64,000 nucleotides of DNA from Desmodesmus armatus (GCA_007449985.2 VIIQ02000827.1:1-64000); one strand, 5' to 3'. Positions 35,993-48,807 are shown, counted from the first letter of the stretch. The notes: generated by a model from the letters alone, not told the origin. Translations and numbers: made by a program.

Positions 35993-36184
35993 TTACCTGC
36001 ATAAACATGTGCACCCTGCCCCTGCTGCTGCTAGTCTGGTGACTAACCTGTGCTTCCAACACTGCTGCTGCTGGCAACGACAGTTCCGCTGCCGGTAACT
36101 CAACGCTGCTGCCATCGCTACTGCTGCTGCCGCCATCGCTGCTGCTGTTGGTGGCAAGTTGATCGGGCTTGCTGTCTCATTTCC

Positions 36185-36217
<33 letters not shown>

Positions 36218-39200
36218 CCTGCTCTCGTAGCTGTGCCAGCGCTCCTGGAGGGGCACCTTCCAACCAATGCGCTTGTTGGGGTAGTCAAACACAACCTAGA
36301 TGGCAGGCAGGGCAACCAGGCACATCAACAGGTCAGGTTATTGCCAATACATCTCTGCTCACTTCAGCGCAGATACTTCTTGCGGAGGCTAAACACAACC
36401 TGGAACAATTCTGAAGGTAGGCTAGAGCTAGGCAGGCAGGCCGACTGGTGCATGCCCCCCCCCCCCCCCCCCCCCCCCGCGTACCCAGTCCCCATTGCCC
36501 CCTGCACCCCCCCCCCCCCCCCGTGCTCTCACCTGCATGCGTGACAGCAGGTCAGCGCACACCATCCCTGCACTGTACAGGCTGATGTCCAGCCCCCCCC
36601 CCCCCGCCCTGTTGAACAGCGCCCCCTGCACCCTTGGGACTCCCACCCCTCCCATTCCCGCGCTACTTGCTCCTCCAGCCCCCCCCCCCCCCTCTCTCAA
36701 GTCCTCAGCTTCCCTCACCTGCATGCGTGACAGCAGGTCCGCGCACACCATCCCCGCACTGTACAAACCGATGCCCCCCCCCCCCCTTCGCCCTGTTGAA
36801 CAGCGCCCCCCTGCGCGTAGACGACCCCTGACCCCTCCCACACCCCGTGCTACTTGCCCCTCCACCCCCCCCCCTTCCCTCACCTGCATGCGTGACAGCA
36901 GGTCTGCACACACCATCCCCGCACTGTACAGGCTGATGTCCAGCCCCCCAGCCCTGTTGGAACAGCCCTCCCCCCCCTGCCCTGTTGAACAGCCCCCCCC
37001 CCTGCGCCCTTAGGTCCCCCACCCCTCCCATCTGGTCGTGCAAACTGCTCCCTCCCCCCCCCCCCCTTCGTCAACTTCCCTCACCTGCATGCGTGACAGC
37101 AGGTCCGCGCACACCATCCCCGCACTGTACAAACCGATGCCCCCCCCCCCCCTTCGCCCTGTTGAACAGCGCCCCCCTGCGCGTAGACGACCCCTCACCC
37201 CTCCCACACCCCGTGCTACTTGCCCCTCCACCCCCCCCCCCCTTCCCTCACCTGCATGCGCGACAGCAGGTCTGCACACACCATCCCTGCACTGTACAGG
37301 CTGATGTCCAGCCCCCCAGCCCTGCTGAACAGCCCTCGCCCCCCCCCCCTGCCCTGTTGAACAGCCCCCCCTGCGCCCTTAGGACCCCCACCCCTCCCAT
37401 CTTGCCGGGCAAACTCCTCCTCCAGCCCCTTCCCTCCCTCACCTGCATACGTGACAGCAGTCTGCACACACCATCCCCGCACTGTACAGGCTGATGTCCA
37501 GCCCCCCCGCCCTGTTGAACAGCGCCCGCACGCCACGCAGCTGCAGGGACCCTAGCGTGGCAGGGTCAGAGCCAGACTGACCCCGTATAACAAGCTCGGG
37601 TAGCTTGCCAGCCTGACACCCCACTGCACCACCGACACCACTGCCACCACCACTGGGGGACTGGCTGCTGCTGCTGCTGCTGCTGGTGGTGGTGGGTGGG
37701 TGGGGACCCCTGTGTCACCGACTCCACTGACAGTACGGAACTCTGCCAGACCCTGCAGCACAGCATGACGCAATGTAAAAAGGCGGGAACGCGTCATAGC
37801 ACGGCACAGCATGACATGGCATGACATACCACGCAGCATACTGTCGGGAACTCTGCGAGACCCTGTGTGATTTCACAGCACAGCATGACGCAGCATGGCC
37901 ACACCAGGTCAGGCAAGGTGCGTTTCAAACAGCACAGCGTAACACAGCACGGCACACAGCTAGTCAGGAGGCACAGCCATGCCATGCTGCCCTTATATGC
38001 GTGCATCTCTCTGCTCTGACATGTCTCCCTCCCCCTGCCGACATGACCCCCCTCGCCAATCAAAAAGCTCCCCTCTTTCCTGTGGTATCTCCCCGCCACC
38101 CTGTCACCCTCCCTCCTCCTCCCCACTACACCCTCTCTCCCTTGCCCCCCCCCCCCCCCCCCGTGTCCCCCCTCACCTCTCCCCATCCCTTGTACCGTTG
38201 GTCCTCATGGTCCAGCAGCTCCGACTAGACTTCCATCCAACCAAACCCCACTCGAACAAGCCAAACACAGCTTGTGGTGTCATATGCTCACCAGCAAACC
38301 AACCCCCTCGCCTTCCAACCATGTCCGCAGCACCCCCCCCCCCCCCCCCAACGCTCCCCTGCCCCCCCCCCTACTATCTGTGCGAGACTTAAGGCCAGCT
38401 CACCTCCCCCCATCCCTTGTACCGTTGGTCCTCATGGTCCAGCAGCTCCAACTAGACTTCCATCCAACCAAAACCCCACTCGAACAAGCCAAACACAGCT
38501 TGTGGTGTCATATGCTCACCAGCAAACCAACCCCCTCGCCTTCCAACCATGTCCGCAGCACCCCCCCCCCCCCCCACGCTCCCTGCCCCCCCCCTCTTCC
38601 TATCTGTGTGAGACTTAAGGCAAGCTCACCTCTCCCCATCCCTTGTACTGTTGGTCCTCATGGTCCAGCAGCCCCAACTCACGAGCAGCACGGCTGTGGA
38701 ACATCACCTCAGCACCACCAGCACCTGGACATCCAGCAGCAGCAGCAGCAGCAGCGACGAGTGAGACTGTGGGCCTGATCGCCAGGGTCACGCTTGCAAC
38801 CAACATACGCACCAGTGTAAAACCCACGGAGTTGGAGATTCACTGCATCTTATACATGCAAGATGCAAGCCACAGCCATGGCTCTCTTGAACATACCTGT
38901 ACTGCCCCCCTACCTTCCCCCCTGGCCCCTTTGCCCCCCCCCCCCCCCGCACTTGCCCCCCCCCCCTCCCTCAGCCCCCTTGCGCCGCACCTGAGTCCAC
39001 CAGGAAGAGGCTCTTGTGTCGTGTGTTGGGGCGGCCAGGCACCACAAACTCCAACTCAACATGGGGCAGGCTCGCAATCTGGAGCGGCGGGGGGACGACG
39101 ACAAAGCAGCAGCAACAGCAGCAGCAGCAGCAGCAGCAGAAGCGGCAGGGTTAGTCGGGTCAGACTCCGTGCCAATATGGGGCAGGTCTGAAACTCGTGT

Positions 39201-41588
39201 GTTGACGTACATGTGTTGGGAGACTGGGGCGACGCATACAGGGCAGCAGCAGTAGCGCAGCAGTACATACCCCCCCCCCCCTCCACTCACCATGACAATG
39301 TCCTGCCAGATGTAACCATCCTCAAATTCATGTGGTGCCCGAATGCACGGCTTGGTCAGCAGCACCTCTATCAGAGCAGTAGCAGGGGTTCATCCATACT
39401 GCTGTACTGGGGGGAGGCACAGGGACAGGAGGAAGCTCCAATAACCGCCCCTGCTGCTGCTGCTGACTGCTACTGCTGCTGAGTACTGACGGCTGTGGCA
39501 ACTGCACCGCCTCTTGCTGCTGCTGCAGCAGCGGCGGCTGCTCGAGAACAGCAGCAGCAGCAGCAGCAGACGCAGCGGCAGCCGTCGCAGCCGTCGACCT
39601 CGACAACGCATGCCGGCTGCGCCGCCGCTTGGCTGCCGCCGGCAGCTGCCCGCTGCTGCTGCTGCGCCGGCGGCTCCGAGCCGCCGCAGCCGCCGGCGGC
39701 CCCGCAGCCGCCGTGACAGCCGCCGCAGCCGCCGCGCCGCCGCCGACGCCCACCCCATGCCCCATTCCAGAAGTGACGGCAGCAATGCCATGCTGCAGTT
39801 GTGTCATTGCTGCCAGGTGCTGCTGCTCTGCTGCTGTCGGGGGCCAGGGGTGTGCCGCCTGGTGTGCTGCTGCTGGTGTGTGGGTCTCTGGGTTGAAAAC
39901 AGTGACCTGGCCGCCCCGTGATACTGCCTTCTGGATTGTCTTGCGGGTGTTGTGGCAGGGTAGCGTGATGCGACAGCGCCTGAACACATCATAGCCTGTG
40001 GTTTTTTGGGGGGGGGGGATGTAGGGAGAGAGGGTGTCGACAGGGAAATGCATTCAGAGAAAGACATAATCAGAGGGAAGTGTATTCAGAGGGAAGCATG
40101 ATGCGGCAGCGCCAGGACATCGTAGCCTGTTGGGAAAGGGAGAGTGGTAACAAGGACGTGCACTGCTCAAGGCCCAAAACAAACAGAACAAACAAAAGCT
40201 GAGCAACCCACAAGGAGCCAGAGGCTCATGGGGGAAAACAAGCAGAGGGAGTGATCATGCGCCGCAGCCTGTGTGGGCACGTGTGTGTGCACAAGTGTGT
40301 ACGGTCGGGGAGGGGGGGGGCATGCGTGTGTGCGTGGCTCAGTGCGTGGGTGCGTGCATGATAGTGAAGGCAGGGGCGTGCATGGCTGTGTGCATGCGTG
40401 GGCGCAATCAACTCGTATGTTCCGCGCACCCCCACTCACCCACAACACCGATGACGGGTTAATGATATGGCCCCACGATCCTACTGATGCTCACCCCCCC
40501 CCCCCCAATGCCCCCCCCCCCCCCCCCCCTCCACCCCCACTCACCCACAATGCCGATGACGGGTTTATGAAATGCGCCCACAATCCTGCTGATGCTCCAC
40601 CCCCCCCCCCCCCACCCCCCCCCCCCCCCCCCACCTCTCCACCCCCACTCACCCACAATGCCGATGACGGGTTTATGATAATCCCCACAATCCTACTGAT
40701 GCTCACCCCCCCCCCCCCTCCCCATGCCCCCCCCCCCCTTCTCCACCCCCACTCACCCACAATGCCGATGACGGGTTTATGAAATGCCCCCACAATCCTG
40801 CTAATGCTCATCTCCAACATGACAGGGTCACTCAACACCAGCGGACCCAACTGCAGCCGGGATGCACGACGGAAGCGGGTTGGGACCTGCACACATGAAC
40901 ATGAACATGAACATTAACATGCACACGGGGGGGGGGGGGGGATCAACGTCATGAACTAGACAAGACTGCAGAATAACATGTGATATGATGGTGATTAGGG
41001 AGTCACTCAACACCAGCGGAACCAGTTGCAGCTGGAACGAAGACGAAAGCGGGTTGGGACCTGCACACATGAGTACGAGCATACACGGGGCACACTATCG
41101 ACATACGTGTGTACACTCAAGGAACGTTCTTATCTATCAACAACTGCCACAAGGACGCAACTATATACGTGCATACCAAAATAGTGTCTTAGCTGCCCCC
41201 CCCCCCCCCCCCCACCACCACACACTCTCCTGGGGGTGGCACCTCTTTCCTGCCACTCCTGCAACATTGAGGCCTCCCAACCCCCTCGCCGCCAACTGTC
41301 ACCCCCAAACCCTGCCAATTCTCCCAATCCTCCCCCCCCCCCCCCTCACTTCGAAGTACCCCTCTGACACATATACCGCACCCCCCCCCCCCACCCCCCC
41401 ACCCACACTTCCCTGCACCCCTGTGACACATACACCGCCCCCCCCCCCTCACTTCCCTATGCCCCTCTGACACAAACCCCCCCCCCTCCTCACCTTTCCC
41501 GCCACTCCCGCGATGCTGAGGTCACCAAACGCCGGCAGCCTAAACTGCTCAGCAACGTGAGGCTCAATCACAAAGCCCGACGCACCTG

Positions 41589-41662
<74 letters not shown>

Positions 41663-42612
41663 CGCAGCAGCAGCCGCAGGCCAAAGTGACAGCAGTGGTT
41701 GTCGAAAGGACAGTAAGCAGGGCCATACATTGCATAACTGTGAAGTGGTGGGCAGGAAAGGTTGCTGCGCGGACAGACAGACTAACGCACGGACAAGCAA
41801 AGCAGTACAGGGGCACCCCCCCCCCTCTTGCATCCCAGCCTCAACCATTCCCACATGTAGAGCCGTACACACCGTCGTCTCCCTCTCCCCTTATCCTGCC
41901 TTGCCCCCCCCCCACACACACACAACCGTGATCGCATGCATGTAATCCATGTACTCAACATGTCAACAGACACGAACGATATCGATGCACTCCCTGACAG
42001 TGCCTTTCCTTGTGGACTACCCTTGAGGACGGTGGGTTTGCATGCATGTTTACACCACGCATATGCTCTGTTCACACACACACACACACACACACCCGTG
42101 TACAGCAGCATCCAATCCCCCTTGTTCACCTAAACCCCCCCCCCCCCTTTGGCACACCTCCATGCACTCCACTGCACCCCCCCCCCAAAACGTGTGTCCA
42201 GCAGCATCAAACCGCCTCGATCCCCTCCCACCCAGCCCCTGTGATGCACCTGTCCCTCCCCCTCCCTCCTCTGGCTCCTCTCACTGCCCCCCCCCCCCCA
42301 CACACACACACAAGTGTGTGCACATTGACGCCATTTTCCTGCAGGTTGATGATGTCTAGCGTCTCCACCTGCCACCGACGCACTGCTCGGTACTGAGCGA
42401 TTACGTCACTGTTGCTTGCCTGTCTAGTAGGACAGCCTTAGTGAGCTTGCATGTATCCAAGTACTCCCTCTGTCGACACACTCCTTCCTTTCAAGTGTCT
42501 CACACACACAAACCCACCCACCTGTGTCCAGCAGCATCCATCCCGCTTGGCGTCCATTGAGGTGTGCCTCAACCAACAAGTGACCCTGGTGCGTCTGCCA
42601 CGCCTGGTGGGA

Positions 42613-42699
<87 letters not shown>

Positions 42700-45600
42700 C
42701 AGTGGCGTCTACACCCTCTCCTCCACAAACACTCGCCACCACCCCTCCCTGCATAAGCCACGCACAGATGCCCCTCTCCTCTCCTGTCAGCCCTCCTGAT
42801 ACTCAACTCCCCCCCCCCCCCCCCCCCCCCGCGCCTCTACCCCACAGAACCCTGCCCCCCCCCCCCCCCCGCTCTTCCGGCACTCGTGGTGAAACTTACT
42901 CGTCCATGTCACAACATGCCCCCGCCTTGACAGCATGCCCCACCCCAACCCCCAACCCTGTCCCGCTCTCTCGCCACCACCCATTGATCACAAGTACCGG
43001 CAGTCCCGGTGACACAGTCCCTAGTTACTGCACAATGACAGGCACAGGGCATAACAAGCCAGGACCCCCCCTCTCACTTAAACTCCCTTGTCCCCCCCCC
43101 CCCCACCCCCAATCGGTACTTGTGGTGACACGCTTTCCAAGTACTGCACATCAACAAGTCCATCCTGAGCCCCCTCCCCCCCCCCCCCCCCACACACACA
43201 CAAAACCACCTGCAATGGCGGACACTCCCCCCCCCCCCCCCGGGGGCCCCCTCCCCGCCCTCTCACCGGTACTTGTGGTGACACGCTCTCCAGGTACTGC
43301 ACATCAATGGGCACAAAAAAAACAACACCCGTACTCCATGGAAGCGCAGTCCCCTCTCCCCTCCTTCCCTCCTTCCCTCAGGCCACCCCTACTCCTCTCA
43401 TTGCCCCCCCCCCATCAACCGTACCACTCACCGTACTTGTGGTGACACACTCTCCAGGTACTGTACATCAATGGGCACAGGGGGTGAGGCAGGCAGCCTG
43501 TATGCCGTGTGCACCTCAGGGCCCCTGGTGATACCCCCATGAGTGACGTAGCTGTTGGCACTGCCCTTGCACAACATGTGAGTCACACGACGCGGGTACA
43601 GCACACTGCAACAACCAGCAGACAACACCAAGAGCAGACAAACCACATTTGTTCCTCTGGATGTTGCATTGATGCTGCATTCATGCATATGTCAGCTTGC
43701 CCCCGCCATGCTCCCAGTGCGTCTGTCTGACACAAGCTGGGCCTAACGTAACATCCAGGGTGCCACATAACCCCTGCATCACACTCTGTTATTCTGTGTT
43801 GTGTTCGCTGCTGCCACTGCTGCCACTGCTGCCAAGTGCCTACAGCTGCCGTCACTGCTGGTGCTGCCGCTGCTGCTGTACTGCAGTCCAGCTGTTCCAC
43901 CCCACGACCCCAGGAGGCCCAGTGACACCCTTGCACAGGCAGAGCACCCCCCCCCCCACCCCCACCCCCTCTCACTCACTTTGCAATGCTGTGTTCGCTG
44001 CTGCCACTGCTGCCGCCCGCTGCTGCTGCCGCTGCTGCGCTTGTGTCCAGTTGTTCCAGTTCTCAAACACCCCCCCCCCCCCACACACACACACACCCAG
44101 GCCTCAGTACATCGCCTATCCCACATCAGGCCTCCCAAGGGTCTTCCTACACGCATGGCACCCGCCGCCACCACCAGCACCCCTGCCAGAGACACACCAC
44201 AACCCCCCCCCCCCCTTGCCAAACACACTGCCCCCGTCCACCCGCACTCACTCTGCTATGCTGTGCGTGCTGCTGCCGCCTGCCGCCCGCTGCTGCTGCT
44301 GCCCTGCTGTGCCTGTGTCCAGTTGTTCCAGTTCTCAAACACCCAGGCCTCAGTGTCACTGCAGAAGGCTGACGTAACCAATGGGGGCCCAGGTGTGGGG
44401 TCGATCTGAATCCGAGCAACCATCTGTGTACCCAGGGGGGGGGGCGGATGAGAGTAAGCACGGACAGGGGGGGGGGGAGGTGGGTAAAGCAAAGTTTGAG
44501 GGCGATCACCGGAAGGGGGTGAAAGGCTGTCACTGCAGAAGGGCTGACGGTAGCCCACAGGGCCCAGGTGGTGGGGTCGATCTGGATCCGAGCAACCATC
44601 TGTGTACATGGGTTGAGGGGGGGGGTATGCACAGAGTGAGTAAACAGGGCGGAAGAGGGGGGCCACCATGAGTGTGGAATTTGGAAGGCAAAGTGTGAGA
44701 TGAGTGGGCAAGAAGGGACCAGAAGGCTGTTGACTCAATGCGAAGGGCTGACGGTAGCCCACGAGGGGCCAGCTCGTAGAGGCGATCTGGATGTGCGGGG
44801 GGGGGGGGGACTTGACTCCACCTTGAAAAAGACTCAAGGGCACAATCGGCACACAAATACTGCCTCACCAACTGCTGACACACACCAATCCCCCCCCCCC
44901 CCCGCAAACACCTGTGTCACAGCTGCCTATCCAACCCCAGCACCCCCCTCTCCTGCCACTCCCCCTTACCCGTCCTGTCTTCAGCCTGAGGGCGACAAAC
45001 ACTGCCGCAGCAGCAGCAGCACCACCATCCTTCACACGCTGCCGCGACCTACTGCTGCTGCTGCTGCTGCCCCCCACCGCACTCTCCGGTGCCTGCTCCA
45101 CAGCAGCTGCTGCTACTGTTGCTGCCGCACTACTGCTGCCGCTGCTGCTGCCATTGCTGCTGCTGCTGCAAGCCGCCGCCGCCACCAACTGCTGCTGCTG
45201 CTACTGCACCGTCCAGCGCTGCTCCCGCTGCTACCCCGTGTGGGCATGGCTGTATGTCCCACGTTGCTGCGACAGGGGCATGTTGAGGAGCGGGGGTGCA
45301 GGGGGGTGACTGCTGCTGCTGCTGCTGCTGCTGCTGCCTGGTCCCCCCTCCAGCTCCACAGGAGGTGCTGTGAAGCCAACTCAGGCACCAACCAGTTGCC
45401 AGACCTGCAGGCGGAGGAAAGAGGGGGAGCCCGGGTGGGGTGGGGGTGGGGCGCACAACCAGCATGCACATCAAACAAATTTGAAATTGCGATGGTGGTG
45501 ATGGTGGTGGTGGTGGTGGGGCAGGGGCACACCAGGAAAGGATATGAAAGAAGGTGGGTAACTAACCCAGGCTCAAACCAGATGCCAGACCTGGGGGACC

Positions 45601-46186
45601 CCCCCCTCTTGCCCCCCTCTTGCCCCCCCCCCCCCCCCCCCTCTTGCCCCCCTCCCCCCTTCTCCCCCCCCCCCCCCCCTTCCCCCCCCTTCCCCCCCTC
45701 TCCCCCCTCCCCATATGTCCACCCACCGTATGAGTGCCCCCAGCACTGATGACTCATGGTCATCCTTCTCCAACACCTTGCTCACACCGTAAGGGTCAAC
45801 CTGGGCACAGCAGCAGCAGCAGCAGCAGCAGCAGACACCCAACACATAACTCATGTGTTTAACACATGCACTTTGCTCAGCGAGTGTGGTCGGGCTACGC
45901 ACTTCTGCAACGCTGAGGCCCTCTGCTGGCGACGCTGGTGCTGCATCAAACAACAAAACAGGGTAACCGCTGCTGCTGCTCCTGCGGCTGTGCTCACACA
46001 CACATGCATGCAACTCATGTGTCTAACACCCAAGCACCCACACCAGCACTGTTGCCTGTCTGGTGCTGGAGCATGCTGGCAGCACAGACCACATTGATAC
46101 AATGTATACAACAACACCTGCAACCGCTGCCGCGGCCACTGCTGGTGCAATACAGCTGCAAGCGTCTGTGGGGCTGTAAGTCCCGC

Positions 46187-46233
<47 letters not shown>

Positions 46234-46290
46234 GGTGCGCTCTGGAGCCAGAAGCACCAAGCTCCCGCTATAATACTGCTGCTCTGATGC

Positions 46291-46323
<33 letters not shown>

Positions 46324-46497
46324 TGCTGCTGCTGTGGCCAGCAACATCCACAGCAGCTGAGGTATGGCCGCTGCTGCTGCTGCTGCTGCATGTGTGCTAA
46401 GAGCCAGACACTGAAACTGCCATTGCCAGCTGCTGCTGCCGTAGTAGTCATCTGCACCTGCTTGTCCTGCTGTCGCTGCTGCTGTTGCTGCTGTTGC

Positions 46498-46536
<39 letters not shown>

Positions 46537-48039
46537 CGCTGCTGTTGCTGCTGCTGTTCGCCCGGTCGTGCTGCTATGACCAGCAACATCCATGCATGAG
46601 TAACCCCGTGCTCACCTCCCAACCGTTTCCCGCTCCATCAAAGCCCCACTTGTAGGTCAGGTGTTGACTGCGAATCTGTGACAACACAACCAAAAGTGCA
46701 CAGGTACAAATTGTTATATCTTGGCTGCGGATCTGTGGCGACACAAACACATCAAACGTGCACAGGTACACGTTGTTGAAATCAGTTACAGTGTAGGTAT
46801 AGGCAGCATCATCACATAAGACTGCTGTTTGTTGTAGCCAGCATGTACCCACTGCCTTTGCCACTTCTCCACGCACCCCCCTGAACATACCGCCCACACA
46901 CCAAGCGCCACCCCCTTCCCCCACATCTCCCTTACAAGCCCCCCCACCTCCTCGTACAACCCCATGCAACCTGCACACCCCTTTCCGCCCCCCACTGTCC
47001 TGCTCCCAAGCCCCTCGCCAACAATGCATATCCCCCTCCCCCCGCCCCCCTCCCTCCCCCCCCCCCCCTCACCTCGTCCCCCCCCCCCCCCCCACCTCGT
47101 CCCCCCACCCCCCCCCCCCACCACCCCCCCCCCCCTCACCTCCTCGTACCAGGCCCCGTCAGGCCTCCACATGAACGCCCATGCCACAGGCAGACCCATG
47201 TGAACACCCTCACCAAACACCATGCCCTGCAGGAAGGAAGGGGGGGGGGGGGGAAAAGGAAGAGAGGGGGGGGGGGGTGAGAAGCACTGTCCAAAGCAGT
47301 GTGCACGGTAGTGTGCCAGGGGTGAGTAAGGCAACGTGAAAGGCAGCCCCATGTGGACATTTTCACCAAACACCATGCCCTGCAGGAAGGGAAAATAGGG
47401 GGGTGTACAGCAATGTACAACTAAGCAGGTGTGCAAGGCAGTGCAAAAGGCATTTCCCATCCGCTCCTTGCTGTGGTGTAACCTTGCCTGCTGACATGCC
47501 CCACACAATGCTGGCAGAAGACTGTGGAGCTACCCAACGCCAAAACAGGCTCAGTGTGAGCAGCAGTACTGTCTATGTGCTGACTGTGCTTCAACCCTGC
47601 TGCCACCAATGAACATGGCTGAGGCAAGGCCCACATTTGCAGCTGGTGGGTGCACGATAGGCAGGGCACTAACACTGGATGACCCTGTGTATACACCCAC
47701 ATTGTTGTTGGTTGGTGCCTGCCACAACGGCTGACTGCCCTGTACTGCCACCCGCACACGAGACAGCACGGTTTCCAAGTCCAGAGGGGAGTCCTGCTGC
47801 GCTGCTGGTGCTGCTTGGGACGCTGCTGCTGCTGTTGCGGTCGTAATACGTCTTCTGTATGCTGCTGCTACATCGACACGCTGCTTGTGCTGGCCCCAGA
47901 GGGGCTGGACTGCTGCCTTGGGGTGGTGAAACCCACAGCTTGCTGCTGCTGCAGCACTATGCATGGTTTCGAGGCACCTAGGGTGCGAAGCTGAGTTAAA
48001 CGCGGTGCAGACTACACGCTGCAGGCAACGGAACGACAT
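35993..48039 (-). CDS. Aspartic protease-like protein with two retropepsin-type domains
   Basis: Predicted pepsin/retropepsin-fold protein with two catalytic-type lobes. N-terminal exon (from 48039) then fragments at about 47227-47138 (MVFGEGVHMGLPVAWAFMW), 46677-46616 (KWGFDGAGNGWE), 45799-45728 (DPYGVSKVLEKDDHES), 45410-45340, 45000-44970, 44420-44290 (TEAWVFENWNNWTQAQ) and 43605-43432. Lobe 1: 42603-42522 and 41585-41494 join as GWMLLDTGASGFVIEPHVA, then 40886-40757 (ISRIVGAFHKPVIGIVG) and 39995 onward (YDVFRRCRITL), followed by an Ala/Gln/Arg-rich linker. Lobe 2: 39367-39291, 39078-38991 joined to 38724-38630 (LFLVDSGAGGAEVMFHSRAA), about 37640-37446 (SLYSAGMVCADLL) and 36295-35993 (VVFDYPNKRIGWKVP). 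Catalytic Asp sits in DTGAS and DSGAG. The N-terminal part before lobe 1 resembles the extra domain of other algal and bacterial proteins of this type, which I infer only. Introns are bloated by G-runs, CTG repeats and decayed exon copies. Exon borders in the first third are approximate. Confidence 0.78.
36388..36406 (-). repeat. Relic of the last aspartic-protease exon start
   Basis: The minus strand carries GGTTGTGTTTAGCCTCCGC, matching the acceptor and first codons of the exon at 36295 before diverging. Confidence 0.5.
36535..37530 (-). repeat. Six tandem copies of an aspartic-protease exon with its introns
   Basis: A block encoding LDISLYSAGMVCADLLSRMQ, or its IGLYSAGMV variant, recurs at about 36535-36600, 36714-36775, 36885-36945, 37082-37140, 37250-37310 and 37440-37530, with a period of about 170-195 bp. 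Each unit holds the exon end, a GTGAGG donor, a sense-strand G-run and an ALFNRAG-coding stretch. Only the 37440-37530 copy is preceded by the rest of the exon (ELVIRGQSGSDPATLGSLQL). That copy lacks one base in GCAGACTGCTG, where the others have GCAGACCTGCTG. Which copy or copies are spliced cannot be told from sequence. Confidence 0.85.
38178..38680 (-). repeat. About 226-bp tandem repeat carrying copies of the aspartic-protease lobe-2 exon
   Basis: Two almost identical units (about 38178-38403 and 38404-38630) and a third partial one share the ATCCCTTGTACCGTTGGTCC exon-end sequence, a long unique intron part and a C-run. The true exon is 38724-38630; the other two exon copies have lost the ARELGLL portion. 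Confidence 0.85.
40427..41080 (-). repeat. Duplicated pieces of the aspartic-protease exon at 40886-40757
   Basis: The 3' half of the exon (coding ISRIVG..KPVIGIVG plus the GTGAGT donor and a G-run) recurs at about 40430-40495, 40531-40597 and 40644-40705, period about 100-115 bp. The 5' half (coding VPTRFR..RLQLGPLVLSD) recurs upstream at about 41076-41000. Only 40886-40757 holds both halves. Confidence 0.85.
41590..41649. repeat. (CAG)20 tract; sense (CTG)20 directly before a 3' splice site
   Basis: Uninterrupted CAG triplets on the plus strand. On the minus-strand gene this is a CTG tract ending at the acceptor TCAG/GTGCGTCGGGC of the exon at 41585. Confidence 0.9.
42615..42698. repeat. 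(CAG)28 tract; sense (CTG)28 before a 3' splice site
   Basis: 28 perfect triplets on the plus strand. In the minus-strand aspartic-protease gene the tract lies about ten bases before the acceptor CACCAG/GCGTGGCAG of the exon at 42603, where a pyrimidine tract would be expected. Confidence 0.9.
43880..44850 (-). repeat. Degenerate copies of the aspartic-protease exon near 44420-44290
   Basis: The piece encoding TEAWVFENWNNWTQAQ has a second copy at about 44075-44030 and a weaker third at about 43910-43880. The upstream piece MVARIQIDP followed by a GLPSAL..-like segment recurs at about 44600-44525 and 44790-44740. Introns between them carry G-runs and CTG repeats. Confidence 0.7.
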
Positions 48040-48807
48040 GCATTGCTAGCACACAAGCATGCATGCCGGAGGATGTCGACAGCAGAATATATGCCAAGCT
48101 GTGGTGCAACGAGGCAGCAGCAGGACCCCACAAATGATGATTAATAGACGTATGTAAGTGAAACAACGCGTTGGACAGTGCCTACGTCAACCGGTTCGTC
48201 TGTTGAACTGACAGTCACTTCTGCAACTGTACGCCTGACGGGTAGAACTGAGGTTTTACCCCATGACAACCAACGAACCATGTATTTTTATTGTTGTGGT
48301 CAACCCTGGTGCCCCTGGAGCAGCAGACAGTGATCTGCTAACCCTCAAGTCCTCCAACCCCAGGACAGGTGTACCTTCTCCCCCGCTGTCCCTTGTCCCC
48401 ATGCACCAGCAGCAGCAGCTTCCATCCCTGTTCAACGCACACCCTGCTCCGTTTCACGCCAGTGCATGTGCCAGGCCCCTCTGGCGCCAGCACAAAGCAA
48501 CACAACGTTCCCTACCCAGTCCTGCTGCAACTGAAGGTGGGTGCACCATGACGCGTGGAACTTGGGGAGTGCTTGAAGGGGGGGGGGGGTGCACTTTGTT
48601 TTTTAGGCCACCAAGGTTTGTGTTGCCCCTGGTATCAAAGTGACAGGAACTTCCGGTGTCACTCTTGGGGGTGGTAGGGTGTGACAGCACCCTGGGACAA
48701 GCCCTTGTTTCTTGTTGGACAATCCTTGGTTTTTAGTGTACAAAAGGTTGCATCAATGGAATTTTGACCAGGGAACCATCTGGTCATGTGCTGTGTAGTA
48801 CATACTT
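48040..48807. promoter_or_regulatory. Divergent intergenic/promoter region
   Basis: Separates the minus-strand aspartic-protease gene from the plus-strand DUF3754 gene, so both promoters should lie here. I could not single out a convincing TATA box. A plus-strand frame at 48263-48643 could be 5' leader or noise. Confidence 0.4.

Noticed and set aside
37821..39255. Plus-strand Pro-rich frames
   Set aside because: Products of poly-C introns read on the antisense strand of the aspartic-protease gene.
42564..43445. 293-codon plus-strand frame rich in Gln and Pro
   Set aside because: It arises from the CAG tract and C-runs in introns of the minus-strand aspartic-protease gene, whose DTGAS motif spans the same area.
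44700..45749. 349-codon plus-strand frame
   Set aside because: Low-complexity antisense reading of aspartic-protease introns. Minus-strand pieces such as DPYGVSKVLEKDDHES fit the gene.
46015..46622. Minus-strand poly-Gln/Ala frames of about 195 codons
   Set aside because: Translated CTG/CAG repeat sequence within an intron. The neighbouring true exons are short and lie in other frames.
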